64,000 bases of DNA from Lumbricus terrestris (taxonomy: Eukaryota; Annelida; Clitellata; Crassiclitellata; Lumbricidae). Location of the stretch: contig OX457043.1 of the NCBI GenBank assembly GCA_949752735.1, forward strand, positions 39,621,357 to 39,685,356, given 5' to 3'. Both the position numbers and the translations under genes were made by a program. The notes below the pieces were generated by a model. The model saw only the letters and a list, made by a program, of their open reading frames with translations. It was not told the DNA's origin and searched no databases. Positions 10,591 to 22,376 of the stretch are shown here, one piece after another (position 1 is the stretch's first letter; each line of letters begins with the position of its first letter).

Positions 10591-13500
10591 TTAGTGAACG
10601 TCTCCTCCTTCAGCATCAGCTTCTCCAGATGCTGCATCTGATGATGGTGTCTTCGTCTCTTCTTTGTTCTGCTCGTCTGTGCTGAGTCTGTCCTCCGTGG
10701 CATCATCCGCTTGCATTGTGTTTGGCCATGCGTGAATGGTCATTGGACTGCGAACACCAGCAGAATGCTCTCGCTGATAGTCGGTGGCTGTGATTGGTGG
10801 TCGCAGTTGCTGAGGAGAAAACGACGACGATCGCTGAGTCAGCTGCAGTGGAAAAACCAATCAATCATTGAATTAGCGGAAAAACCAATGAGTCATTGAA
10901 TTGCAGACAGCGTCACTGAGTGATTCTTTTGTCTATATATTACATATGCAGGGGGGGTCACCGGTACGGCAGGGATTTAACTAAATGTACACATGCAAAA
11001 TAAATGTCTAATTATGTCATCCACATGAGCCTGTAGTTTGTATTAACCCTTACCGCTCAGATTAATAATTTATTGGCCCAAATTTGGCCGCTGAGAGCGG
11101 ACACATGAGTGGTAAAGGTTAACCTATAGTCATCCGAAGACATTTGATTACATTTTAATTACATTCTGTTCAACTCTAAACAGCAAACCATAACCGTTAA
11201 TTTTTTTTAATTAGCTCATGCGATGCTTAACAAAAAATAAATAGTAGGTAGCCTAGTCTACGGTAAAATAAACGTTTTATGCATGACTCTAGCGAATTAA
11301 CTTTGGTAAGAGGAGTTTGAAAAATTTATTTGTGCTTTGTACATATGGAAGGGGGTTGGAAAATGTCCAAGTTGCAACAGAGAGTTGAATGTACAATTGT
11401 TGTGTATGTAATCTATGGATGAGCCCTGAAGGCTATAAATATCATTATATATCCGACACAAATACTCTCACTTTAAAAGAACGTAAAGAAAACAATAAAG
11501 TGCAATTTGCTGTTTTAGTATAGGAAACAATTATAGAGTTTAAAGCTTTATGCTAAATTAAAACGCAATGCAACACGGAAAACTAGTAGCTGACCCAAAG
11601 CTGAGAAAAGCATAGCAATGAGTAGGTCTATAGCATATGCAGCATATGCAGATTTGATAGCATATTTGCCTTTTGCATCAGTGTAAATGCACCATGTGAA
11701 ATTGACACATTGACTGGCAATTTATAATGAAAGGCTTCCAGTTGTTTTTATGTACCTGACTGTCTGTATACATAGTGTGCCTCTCAACCAGACCACTATC
11801 TATGAAGGGCTGAGAGCTACGGTCCACAGCTTACAAAAGCCTATGACCACAACTTCTCTGCACAGTACTAATGCTAAGTGGTCCATGTTACAAATGAGCA
11901 TTCATTGAACATACGCTTGAAAATGACAGTGGATAAACATGGAACTGGACCAACTGCACTGGTCATGCAAAGCACTCTTCCAATGATCTCTGGGCCAATA
12001 ATCGAGGAGGAGGCGCTTTTCACCATGAAGTCAGATATATCAACCGACTCTGACCTCCTAATCAAATCCAAATAAACAACGTGATCAGTGAAACAATTAG
12101 TGATTACAGGTATTGTTGCTCACAGACGATCTGTTTATGAGAACAGAGTACGGCAACCACTCAATGTCATGTATACAGTTTGATCAATCCATCAAGAAAT
12201 TGGCAGCACAGTTATCACCACCACTGCCTGGTTACATACAAATGGTCATCATGCATTAAACCTCTCAACCGCCCCCCCTAAATATCTGGGTAGTCGCTCG
12301 AAAGAGATGCACCCAGATGCTCAATGCAATACCTGAAACCCACTTTTCCATGTTGTCACCTCCGTTCATACAGTAGGTGCCCTATGACCTTGACAAGCCA
12401 TGTCTCTTATTGGTCATTGCTGACCTCAGGCTGAAGTCTGCACAGACTCTCCAGTAACTGGCTAAATGAAATCAATATGTGCACAGTGCACACGTATTCA
12501 GTAAAATTTTTCGCCAACATTTGAAAGAGAGAAAGCGATAGCCATGCGGGGCTGCCACGGAAAGGCTTCTCCGTGATTAACATTCTCTGTAACTGGAAAC
12601 AAGGTCGTAGGAAAGCGAATCCGAGGTCATAGAAGTGACGCGTGATTGGACAGCAGATAATGAATGACAAATTGCTTCTGTTGGCTCAAGGTCCATTCGA
12701 TTCTTGGCTGTCTCCCTTTACTTTACTCAAACACTTTTGCAATTTTATGTAAACTGACACATTATTGAGAAGAGAACCAATGAGTGGTCTGATCTCTGAA
12801 TTAATATCTAACGTGTATTTACCAAGTCACTATACATTAGAATCTGACTCAGTGTGAAGTCATACTGTGTGTCATTATGAGGTTTCACTGTTTGTACACT
12901 TCTGGAAACTTGGGTAGGCCAATTTATGTGAAAATTTCTACAGCCCTTCAGAAAACCTCACAAAAGCACTGAAACAAAGAGCTCTATCTATCCGACGCAA
13001 TTAAGTGCACTTACATTCCTTCAGCATTTGTGGCAGTGAAGTCCTAGTTAACATAAGATACTAGCAATGATCAATATTTATGTAATTAATGACTATACTG
13101 ATACTGATAGTGACGTGAAATGGTGCTGTTTAAATTACTTGACTTTGGTGCAGCACTTTTCAGAAACCTTCTAGAGACAAAGTAGAATTATACAATGCTA
13201 ATATGACAATAGCAAATGACAAGACATCTTTGTTCTATGTATTTCATGAATGACAGCAAAACATCAATTTCAGTTTGTGCCCTGTATTATCAAGAGAACC
13301 ATTAATACATTTTGCAACAATATAACATTGGAGCCTCCAATCTAAGTCCTCTACATTACATTGGGTATATGAAAGTATTAAACTGCAAGACATGAACAAA
13401 GTGCACTGTCCACCATGCAACATTGCGGTCAAACACAAAAACACTCCCACTCCAAAAATGTCACTAAAAACTGTTAAACTGAAAGCCTTCTCTACACTGG

Positions 13501-16500
13501 AACTCAAGTGATGTTGACTTTGGGCACATGTATGTGACAGTGGCTCTAGGTGCGTGCCATTAGTGACTATTCCAGTTACATTAAGCAATATCTGTGTAAT
13601 TGGTCCACTTGCTTTAGTTTTAACACACTGCAGAAATCCAGAATGTGGTTCACATTCTCTCCCTCCCCTCCCCCCTCCCTCTCTGCCGAATGATCGCGTC
13701 TATGCACCATATCCTCCTAATGACTTCCTGCTATCGAGTCGACACTGTGCTGATAAATATAAATCAAACAACAGAAACAAAAGAGAATCTGACTCTTGTC
13801 TGTCGTACCTGTCTCGTTAGAAGGTTGACTTTCTGCTCCAGGTCAACCAATTTCGCCTGCTCCATCTTTCGGTCTCGTCTTTCCGATTCAAAGTCCTCTT
13901 GGTAGATCTGAAGCTGCGTCTCCAGCATATTCATCCTTTCCTGGTCACTTGACGATTGCTCGCGTGGACTCGTCAGCGTAGCGATGAGCTCTTCTGCTCC
14001 CTGGAATTTCCTCTGTAGCTCACTCACGTCCATCCTCAGTCTTTGGTTTTCAGCCACAACCTATGCACACAATCACAAATACACAAGCACAACACTCCAT
14101 AAACATTCCACTTCTACATTGTCCCAAATGCAAACAATACAGAATGAGTGTACAGAAATGTTTCTAGAACACAAACGACCAACCCAGATAAGCATGGTCA
14201 GATGCAATCAGGTCATCTAAAAAGGTAAAGATGCCCCTGGGCTGAAGGTCCATTGGTGAGGCATCTCCTTTTCTAAGCCCTTTAGCCGGCAATGGACGAA
14301 TCCCAAGATCATTGACACGGGCCCCAGTGTTTTCACAGGACTTGCCATTTACTTCCCAGCTTATGCCGGTACCAAATCATACTGCTTGGTGACAGAGGCA
14401 CGTGTGTGTAAACAACTTGCCAAGGTCATTGCCTGGAGTCGAACCCGCAACCACCCGCTCCGTGAGCAAGCACATTACCGATCAGCCACCAGGTCACCTG
14501 AACAACATCAAATCAAGACTTAAATTATATACAAGTGTGAATAGCAGCAGTAAAAAATTTTGCTAAAAAATTAAAGCCATGTATAATTCAGGCAATTTTA
14601 ATCAGATGGGGAGCAGGTGAAAAACTTAAATTTATCGGGCAACGCTGGGCACCCCAGGGAGGAGGCTGGGCGAAAAACTTAAATTTTCCGTGCAGTGCTG
14701 TGTATGAATAACTTTATATATACATACATATGTAAATTATATATATATAACGGCGTTTATACGCCAACTAATATAGATTAACATTTCCTTAAAATAATTA
14801 CAAATAATATTTGCAATTATGCTAAATGAAATTTCAAATGGTAAACTAACATACTGTATTGTGTAATGGTTTAGAAAGAGAATATTAATGCTATTTAAGA
14901 AGTGTCCCATTTTACGTGCAGCTTGGCTCATGTGTTCTCAATGGGCTTCATGTTAACATGCATACACTGCATAATATTCATTCAAAACATAGCAAAATAT
15001 GATGAAATAGGCAGACTATTTAAAATTCATGGTTCCATGCAAGGTCGTAGCTAGAGGGGTGTTTGAACATCCCCCAAAATGAAATAATGTAAAAATGAAA
15101 TAATGTAAAAATTAAATAATGCATTCAATAATACACGATTATACCGTTATATATATAATTTACATATGTAAGAAGTACCGGTAAGAGAGGATTTAATTTT
15201 GAAGCTCTCATTTCTATTTAAAATTTTACAATAGATTAGATCACGACGATTATCTAATCATGATGATGATCTAATCATGATGATGATCTAATCATGACGA
15301 TTATCTAATCATGATGATGATCTAATCATGATGATGCTGTGGAAGATGATAATTGCAGTGAATTGATTTGGTTACTTGTCGGCCTGAACAAGATCGAGTA
15401 GCCTAAGCCCCCCCAAAACAAAATCCTGGCTATGTCCTTGGTTCCATGATAAGGTTTTCCAAGGTAGAAGTCCAATTTTTAACCCGTAAGTGCACTATTC
15501 CAGTGTCTTTTCCAGCTCTTAGAATAGATAAGCTGCGATGGAGCAGTTACCCGCATCTTGTCATCTTCGATATCTTGGATCTTCTGCTTGTACTGCACGA
15601 TCAATGCGTCGATCCTTGCCGTCTGACTTTCACTCAACGTCGTCTGATTCTTCGCTTCTCTTGCCTCGCTCAACTGCTCCTCCAAGTCGGCAATCCTCAA
15701 CTGCAGCTGCTGTATGTGCAGAGCATCAATGGACTGCGACTGTTGCAAGAAAAACATAAAGCAAAGACACAATGATATGAGCTCAGTTATCTCGAAAGAT
15801 AAACAATGGCATCAAGTGTCTTAAAACATATATACATGCATGAGCACATATCTATATCATTTTCACAAATACACGCAGATATCTGATATCATGACCAGTA
15901 TGCAGTTACATATTTTCGTGTAATTTATCAATGAGCTGATCGCATCACTTCTATATTTCCTCATTGGTTGAGGGATGGAGAGACGGATGGATATGGCATA
16001 ACATCAACAACTGTTGGCTTAATGTTTCTCTAATTGAGAAAGTAGCTGAGCAGAATCCATCATGACATTTAGGATTCTGAACTGATAAAGTTACAGCCTG
16101 GCTTCAGTTTTAAGCCAATTCTGACTCGTTTGGACTACTGCAATGCTGTCAAAGAAAGATGGCTGAATTTCCAGAAATGAGAGCTTCAGTCTTAACTTTG
16201 CTGCCCGAACCTAAATGGTTCAGCTCAATTCATACAACACAAGTTACAAATAAAATGCACGAAATACAGCACTGACTTTGAGTCAGAGACAGGAATAATA
16301 AGTTCAAGATCTTTCACATGGGTAGAGCCTTGGCCTTAAATATTTAAAATTAGTTTATTACGATGAAAATTAATAAATTTTAGAATTTTAGAACCACGAC
16401 ATCATAGAGCTGTATTCCTGCTTCCCGCCAGCCTGGTAATCGCTACATTCATTCATGCAGACACAATGACACAAGCATCACATTTTCTTACGCATTTGAC

Positions 16501-17018
16501 CATCCATCTGGAATATTAGTCTCTTTTTAAAATTGGTAATTTGAGTCACAGTTCAGGAAACATTTCAAGCCATCTGATCACACTTATTTAGATCCAATGC
16601 ATCAGTCAAGTTGTAAGCAATGACAACGAGTAATGACAATGAAAAGATCAAGTGATTTCCCGACAGCATATGTATCAAACAAAATTACGCATTTCAGTCC
16701 TTTGGCAGTGTTACCATAAAAACAGTCTAACTCAACGATCGTGTGAACATGGTCACTAAGTATACTGTTGGTTTTTGTGGTGGCCCGGGTACATTAGACT
16801 GTACTCAAAACATCTGCTACACATACAGGCATCTGCACATCTGTTCTGTTATTATAAGCTGAAACAAAGCAAATATGATGTCCCACCCTATCGTAACTTG
16901 GAGCGTGTTTCTGCAGGACACCATCATCTATTGCAACTATGCATCTCTGGCACGCTAAAGATGTTTCGAAAAGCTGTCTCTTGAAGCTCTCCAGATCATC
17001 AACTCCATTGGCTGCCAT
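10591..17018 (-). CDS. UBAN-type coiled-coil protein (NEMO/optineurin/ABIN-like), exons reconstructed
   Basis: Three exons join in phase 0: 15551-15739 (63 codons, coiled coil), 13809-14060 (84 codons) and 10591-10842 (Ser/Glu-rich tail with stop). The second holds LETQLQIYQEDFESERRDRK, matching the UBAN signature I-Y-x-x-D-F-x-x-E-R that binds linear or K63 ubiquitin in NEMO, optineurin and ABIN proteins of NF-kB signalling. A likely first exon is 16827-17018, with ATG in the context GAGAAATGG and a GTATGT donor in phase 0; its protein is not coiled, so this link is less certain. Total would be about 294 residues. No C-terminal zinc finger is present, unlike NEMO. Extra exons between 15739 and 16827 cannot be excluded. 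The introns carry a SINE and a hAT MITE. Confidence 0.65.
13809..14060 (-). CDS. UBAN-domain exon
   Basis: This exon is bounded by an acceptor reading GTGCATAG and donor GTACGA, is 252 nt, and begins VVAENQRLRMDVSELQRK. The ubiquitin-binding core (IYQEDF followed by ESERRDR) sits in the second half. It is the strongest evidence for the family of the parent gene. Confidence 0.8.
14221..14500 (-). mobile_element. tRNA-derived SINE
   Basis: On the minus strand a tRNA-like head carries an A box TGGCTGATCGGT (14477-14488) and a B box GGTTCGACTCC (14435-14445), spaced as in RNA polymerase III type 2 promoters. The body runs to about 14221. It lies in the UBAN gene intron, in the same orientation as the gene. 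The cloverleaf is not that of a functional tRNA. Confidence 0.75.
15040..15440. mobile_element. hAT-type MITE with internal 17-bp repeats
   Basis: Ends CAAGGTCGTAGCTAG and CTGGCTATGTCCTTG are imperfect inverted repeats, flanked by identical 8-bp duplications GTTCCATG (15032-15039 and 15441-15448). It belongs to the same terminal family as the nested element at 19594. It contains about six copies of a 17-bp ATCTAATCATGATGATG repeat. It sits in a UBAN gene intron. Confidence 0.9.
15235..15345. repeat. 17-bp minisatellite inside a MITE
   Basis: About six tandem copies of a unit with core ATCTAATCATGATGATG, varying at GAT/GAC positions. Confidence 0.8.
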
Positions 17019-17258
17019 TTCTCAGTCACTCTGACCTTCAACCTGGCCTTGACCTTATTGAAGCAACTGCAACGTCAACTTCTGGCATTCAATTCAGAGA
17101 TCACAGCATACTCTAAAAATGGTAAGAAACACAATGATGTCACAAGCAATCAGTTACATACAGATTTTACACTCACATAACTTGCTAAAGGACAATGACA
17201 TCTGTTTTGATTTACCTTGAGTTATTTGACTTTGTTTTTGATAACAAGTTAAATAAAA

Positions 17259-17679
17259 CTAGATCGCCAATTGGCCAGCACAGAGAGTACAATTCTATCT
17301 TCACCCTATGTGGTTAGGCCTAAAAATTAATGTTGTGTTTCCGGTAATCCGACCGACCCACTTTTATTGCCATGACTTGGATAATTTTTTGAAAAGTTTT
17401 TATATGTATTGACATAATATGTACAGTAACATTGCCTTCCGTACATGAGGTGTGGAATTGGGACATTATAATTATAGCCTCCACTAAGGCAGACTACAGT
17501 TGGTAAACAGCCGTCTTTCAAGGTATACAAGGGTCCCTTAATTAGATCAATCAATAGTTTCTCATAGTCAGTTTGACAAGATAGGTGGTTGTGGGGGGAG
17601 AGTAATAGATCTTAAAGGATGGATTGTCTCAGGTAACTCCTTGTAGGTATTTCCTATAGATTGCCAATTGGCCATCTAG
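17259..17679. mobile_element. possible TIR element
   Basis: CTAGATCGCCAATTGGC at the left and GCCAATTGGCCATCTAG at the right are inverted with one mismatch over 17 bp. No target duplication is visible, so this is a weaker call than the hAT elements. Non-coding. Confidence 0.45.
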
Positions 17680-17817
17680 CCTGTAGCAAATGATGGCTAT
17701 ACAAAGCTGAGCTTCAAGTTTATTGTTTAATAAGCCGTTTGTCCCTTATAAGACAGTCCTGCTCACTGTGCCCTCCTGAGTTGACTAGGCTCTCTTGTGC
17801 TCACTGTGCCATTTTAA

Positions 17818-17959
17818 AATGGTTCTCTTGCTATAATTATTTTGCTTATAATTCTGTGCAAATTTCAATATCCAGTCTTCTGAAACTGAAATCGACCATA
17901 TGTTGAGCTCGAATTTTGAGTGGAATTATAGACAAAATAATTATAGTGAGAGAACCATT
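17818..17959. repeat. imperfect hairpin (foldback) sequence
   Basis: AATGGTTCTCTTGCTATAA near the left pairs with TTATAGTGAGAGAACCATT at the right; arms are about 37 bp with a few mismatches and a loop of about 65 bp. Probably a MITE relic. Confidence 0.6.
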
Positions 17960-19101
17960 AGAGATTCCATTCTGATATTTTCATAGAATGTTCAAGGTCC
18001 TTCAGCCTATAAGTGTGATTTTTTAGATTTTAAAAAGATTTTAAAAAGATGGAAAAAGGGTCAAGGTCAAGGTCAAAGTGCTAAATTGTCAAATATGGTC
18101 ACTATGCTAAACTTTTAAACAGTCTCAAATAATCTACTCAGATAGGTCATCAAAAGAGCTAAATAATGACACCAAGAACACCTTTCTAGCTCTCAGACAA
18201 GCTGAGATACAAACGTCCAAAGGAACGCGGTCCCGTATCTCGGGTCATAATTGACCCAACATTTTTTTTCTTGGATTTATACATGTTTCATCTAACCCAG
18301 CGGTTCCCAACCCGTGGCCCGTGGGCCAAAAGTGGCCCGCCTGACCTACAAAAATGGCCCACAGCATCTTAATGAATTAAGGAAAACATGTAAAAATTGG
18401 CAATTTAAACATGACAGAATATATAATTCTTTTCTATTACAAATTATTTTATTTGGACGTTAATAGATCGTATCAAACATTCTTTTCGGTTCAGTCGCAA
18501 ACAGTAAATTACTTATACTCTAATAGATCTCTATATCTCCTTCCGTTCGCCCTATGACATTCTTTTGGCAGTCTCTCTTCTTCCTTCGTTCTTCTCGAAA
18601 CCTGCTTGCTCTCAAGGGGCTCTGCACAGTGGGAGCGCTTCTGAACAGCTCACCCTGAGCTTTAGACGCTTTACAAATGATCAAATACAATGCAATACAA
18701 ACATGCAAACAAATTATAATTATTGTGCGTCCAGTGTTAATGCATATATAGACCTATGCATCGTTTCGCGCTGCAAAAGCGATGAACAATTATAATGGTA
18801 CGACGTCACGCTTGGATACCAAATTTTGGTATCTAAGCACGAAGTAGGCCTACAACGGTTTCCGCCAGAGGAGTAATGGCGCCACACGAGCGTAATTTTA
18901 ACACGGTTTAGATTAGGGAGAATACATACGGCTTAGCGTATACTGGTTCGTGTGTTCGTCATAAGCGGCTTAAATATACCGCACAATTTAGGTAAAATTG
19001 CAATGAACCTGTACGTTAAATGCTAGTCTCTGGCTGTCAAGTTTAGCTGAACAATGGGAAAATCTCGTTAGATCCATTTTTTAACACTTCGACTGACACT
19101 A

Positions 19102-19107
19102 TATAAA
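19102..19107 (+). promoter_or_regulatory. TATA box 28 bp upstream of a U2 snRNA 5' end
   Basis: TATAAA (in CTATATAAACC) starts 28 bp before the base matching U2 position 1. This spacing fits a core promoter, suggesting the upstream DNA was captured with a U2 gene, or that the match arose by chance. Confidence 0.4.
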
Positions 19108-19129
19108 CCCCAGCAACGTATGAGCCAGT

Positions 19130-19163
19130 ACCACTTCTCGGCCTTTTGGCTAAGATCAAAGTG
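19130..19163 (+). ncRNA. U2 snRNA 5'-end pseudogene fragment
   Basis: About 31 nt match the conserved 5' end of U2 snRNA (core CTTCTCGGCCTTTTGGCTAA, then GATCAA). The branch-point recognition region and the rest of U2 are missing: sequence diverges after AAGTG. It is followed by about 110 bp of unrelated sequence and an A-rich ATAAAAAAAATAATAAAAAA tail to about 19318, giving the look of a U2-headed retroposon. Not a functional U2 gene. Confidence 0.75.
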
Positions 19164-19593
19164 AAATAATAATTAAATGCTTCCCTGCCGGGCCAATGGC
19201 ATGGATTAAAACCCCGTAAGCCTCTGTAGTAAGGCAGGAGGGCCTCTGGCGCACCGTAAATGGTCGTAAGCCTATAATAAAAAAAATAATAAAAAACAAC
19301 AAAACAAAAAATAATTGTAAAACGATGTGCGGAGCGCCGGACTCATGAGCCGACGCTGAAGGAAGGGGCGCTGTGCATGAGTTCAACAAATCAATGACAG
19401 CCATGTGATTGTTGATTATCTTTGAACTGTATCAAACATTCTTTTTTGATTCAATTATAAGAATCTTATATGCCTTTAGCTAATTAAATTTTAGCCTTGT
19501 GGCCCTCTAATGTCTTTTAACTAAGAAAAAGTGGCCCTCGTGTCCTCCAACTTAGAAAAAGTGGCCCGACAGTCAAAAAAGGTTGGGAACCAC

Positions 19594-19801
19594 CAAGGCC
19601 GTAGCCAGGATTTTATTTCAGGGGGTGTTTCACCAATTTCCCTTCCCAAAAAACTACATTTTTCCATTTCGGGGGGTGTTTTCATGGTTTTATTTCATGG
19701 TTTTTATGTCATATGCTCGTAAATGCATTATATTATTTTTCACATTTTCCATTTCGGGGTGTGTTCAAACACCCAAAACACCCCCCCTAGCTACGGCCTT
19801 G
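19594..19801. mobile_element. nested hAT-type MITE in the TIR of another hAT element
   Basis: Ends CAAGGCCGTAGCCAGG and CTAGCTACGGCCTTG are inverted. Flanks GGAACCAC (19586-19593) and GAAACCAC (19802-19809) are an 8-bp duplication with one mismatch. It interrupts the right terminal repeat of the 18298-19811 element. Confidence 0.85.
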
Positions 19802-19921
19802 GAAACCACTGATCTAACCCAACAATTGTGCCAAATTTCAAGTAAATCTGAGTCGGTCAAGTCAATTTTTGTTGTAAATGTGGTTGAATTGACACAGAAT
19901 CACCCAGGTATGAAGTCTATA

Positions 19922-20120
19922 ATGCAGAGGCAAGGTGGTGTAGTAGGCATGCTCGCTGCCTTGCTGCCGGAGGTTCGAATCCACCACAAGCAGCATTTTA
20001 GGGACCTTGAGCAAGTCCTTCACTCACAATTGCTCATGTGCTTTGGCGTGAAACTCCAATGCAGTGCCCACGCTTTAGCCGGGAGCACTTCTGGGAAAAA
20101 TCTTGAAGGGGCGCTATAAC
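19922..20120 (+). mobile_element. tRNA-derived SINE
   Basis: tRNA-like head with A-box-like GGTGTAGTAGG (from about 19936) and B box GGTTCGAATCC (19972-19982), then a body with CCTTGAGCAAGTCCTTCACT and CAATTGCTCATGTGCTT, ending CTTGAAGGGGCGCTATAA. The body matches the minus-strand copy at 46165-46360, and the 3' end matches local LINE tails. The GAGCAAG/CAATTGCTC block resembles that of V-type SINEs, which is tentative. Confidence 0.8.
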
Positions 20121-20224
20121 AAGTGCACATACATACATAATGCGGAGTGGTGAGGGGAGGGACATAGGCTGACGACATGTTCGGGATGCAAACCCAAGAC
20201 TGTGTGGGGTAGTATTGAGATCTA

Positions 20225-20285
20225 TCTGACAACTTATAAAGCGCTTCTCGCAGAACAAGCCTTTCAGAAGCGCTCCCAGTGCGTG
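20225..20285 (-). mobile_element. SINE 3'-tail fragment
   Basis: Minus-strand GGGAGCGCTTCTGAAAGG followed by GAGAAGCGCTTTATAAG resembles the 3' end of the SINE family nearby. Head absent. Confidence 0.4.
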
Positions 20286-20464
20286 CAACCCTTAGGGAAG
20301 AGGCAGTAGTTTAAATTTACCGACACTGTATGACAGCATAGATCATTAGTACCAGCTTCCTCCTTTACCCAGGTTTCATCATCATCATCATCGAAATCCT
20401 TGGGGTAAACGCCCGTAGGTGTCCGGCGCCACTTTTAGGACTGTAAATCTACTGTAAAAAAAAC

Positions 20465-21158
20465 GGTTAAACCGTAGTTTAGGCTGATAAATTACTTGTA
20501 CAAAAGTTTAGGCTGATAAATTATTTGGACATTATCCGAGGCTGCAAAAAGTATATACAAGTAATTTCTGGACCGCCAGGTTCAATCCAGCTTCCATTTC
20601 AACTATAAAAATGCCTTTATCCAGCTTCCATTTCAACTATGAAATGCCTTTATCCAGCTTCCATTTCTCTTGCGTTTTTCGTCAATCCAGCTTCTGTTTC
20701 ACCTGTAGAAGAACCTTCATCCAGATTCCATTACTTACACGTTTTTTCGTCAATCCAGCTTCTATTTCATATATAAAGAAACCCTCATCCAGCTTCCATT
20801 ACTTACACGTTTTTTCGTCAATCCAGCTTCTATTTCATATATAAAGAAACCATCATCTAGCTTCCATTACTTACACGTTTCTTCGTTAATTCAGCCTCCA
20901 TTTCACCTGTAAAATGTCTTCATTCAGCTTCCATTTCTCTTGCGTTTTTCGTCAATCCAGCTTCCATTTATATACTGCACTTTTTATTCTCGCGTTTTCA
21001 GTTTATATTGCTACTTCCGGTGGCGAATGTTCGGAAATTGGAATAGCGCGTTGTATGACGCGCTATATTCATGATTGGTGGTGTTTCTTAATTTATCAGC
21101 CTAAACTACGGGATATCGACAACGTAAATAATTTATCAGCCTAAACTACGGTTTAACC
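20465..21158. mobile_element. TIR element with internal minisatellite
   Basis: Perfect 30-bp terminal inverted repeats beginning GGTTAAACCGTAGTTTAGG, flanked by AAAAAAAC on both sides (20457-20464 and 21159-21166), an 8-bp duplication. The AGTTTAGGCTGATAAATTA block of each TIR is repeated once more just inside. Between them are about six tandem units of roughly 60-67 bp built on TCCAGCTTCCATTTC (20585-20970). Non-coding. Confidence 0.85.
20585..20970. repeat. about 60-67-bp tandem repeats inside the TIR element
   Basis: Units start near TCCAGCTTCCATTTC or TTACTT and contain CGTTTTTCGTCAATCC. Copy boundaries are fuzzy because of indels. Confidence 0.7.
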
Positions 21159-21299
21159 AAAAAAACTTTATAACACACAATTTGTGTTGAATACTTACTT
21201 ACTGAGTGCTTTGCATTACGGGATGTGGCTAGTAGATTGCAGCGTTCTATTTGAGCGAAGTCGGTGGCAGCCATATTGTTATATACACAGGCACTTCGT

Positions 21300-21420
21300 C
21301 TTCGGGATAACCCAGTTTACCGATACTTAGTGGTAAAAGATTAGCGTCGCTATCCTCCTTTACCCATGCTTGAGACTGGCACTGCCAGAGTACGAGCAGT
21401 GTCGGAGTTCCAGATTGCAG
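21300..21420. repeat. fragment related to the foldback family at 1231
   Basis: Contains GCGTCGCTATCCTCCTTTACCC then GAGACTGGCACTGCCAGAGT, resembling the right arm of the foldback element. A second partial copy is near 20320-20375. Confidence 0.5.
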
Positions 21421-21877
21421 TTGGCGAAGTAGGATGTGGTTTAAACTAAAAATGCCGCTATGGAATTGGAAGTCATTCATATCAACACGTCGCTGTCTAA
21501 CGTCCAATGTCTAATGCACAATAATAGCCTACTCATATCAAACTGGCCTTGCTACTTAAAAGAATGCATAAATGATCAAACGCTTATACCTACCATCTTA
21601 TCATACATACACACACATACTTAGTTTTTTTCTACTTTTAGCACTCTTGATACTCGGTTCTGTGACTCATAGATAAATCACAAAGATTAAGTATAATATA
21701 ATATCGAAAGTTTTGCGCTATGGTTTTTATCAAGATTTCCCAAAACTTCTGTTTTCCCGTCACGTGCTTGTTGTAGCTTTTATTACATGGGATGGCCAGC
21801 TTCCAAATAATGAGTACATTGTAATTCTATATAATATAGCACATGACCAGTCGCTAATGTAGGCCTAAATGTAATGT

Positions 21878-21960
21878 AAATCTTCGAGAATTTCTCAGCG
21901 CCCACAAAAGCCACGTCAGAGAGAGTGGGAGAGAAACCAGTTTATACACCGGCGCTATAT
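21878..21960 (-). mobile_element. LINE 3' UTR-like segment
   Basis: On the minus strand it matches the segment after the LINE RT fragment at 45625-45692 (GGCTTTTGTGGGCGCTGAGA). A third related copy is at 22877-22940. Confidence 0.5.
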
Positions 21961-22075
21961 CAAATCAAGTCGGCAATAGCCAGAGTTGCCTCTCGTTCCG
22001 GTGCCAGGTCAAATCCTGGAGGTCAAGCCGAGGAGCCTGCGGTCGTTGGTCTTTCGAGCAAATTGATTTCTCAAC

Positions 22076-22226
22076 CATAGGCGCAATCACGTCCTAAAAG
22101 TTAGGAGGGACCATAATGAATCACGTCCTAAAAGTTGGGGGGGGGGACCATAATAATAAAGCTAGGGGACCGCTCAAAAGTTGGGGGGACGCGTCCCGTG
22201 GGTCCCATAGGGTGGTTGCGCCTATG
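22076..22226. mobile_element. short hAT-type MITE
   Basis: Termini CATAGGCGCAA and TTGCGCCTATG are perfect inverted repeats; TTCTCAAC is duplicated exactly (22068-22075 and 22227-22234). 151 bp, with internal near-repeats of CACGTCCTAAAAGTT followed by G runs. Confidence 0.9.
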
Positions 22227-22376
22227 TTCTCAACCCTTAAAAGAAAAAGAGGAGGCGCAAACAATGCTCTGAAAAGCTGAACTGGTCAAATTAGTGCTAT
22301 AGTAGCCTAGAGCCTACTTAACACTACCAAGACTCAATTCATCTGGCTGGGTGGACGTAGACAACTGGCAAGACTA

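Larger units (their letters stand above)
18298..19811. mobile_element. hAT-type element carrying a U2-headed insert and a nested MITE
   Basis: Left end CAGCGGTTCCCAACC pairs with right end GGTTGGGAACC...ACTG, the latter split by a nested insertion. The 8-bp duplication ATCTAACC flanks both sides exactly (18290-18297 and 19812-19819). GTGGCCC-rich subterminal blocks match a partial copy at 40685-40985. The interior holds a U2 snRNA 5' end with TATA box. No transposase frame. Confidence 0.85.

Noticed and set aside
11874..12075. Matched plus and minus open frames as an exon
   Set aside because: No homology, no good splice sites, and openness on both strands suggests chance.
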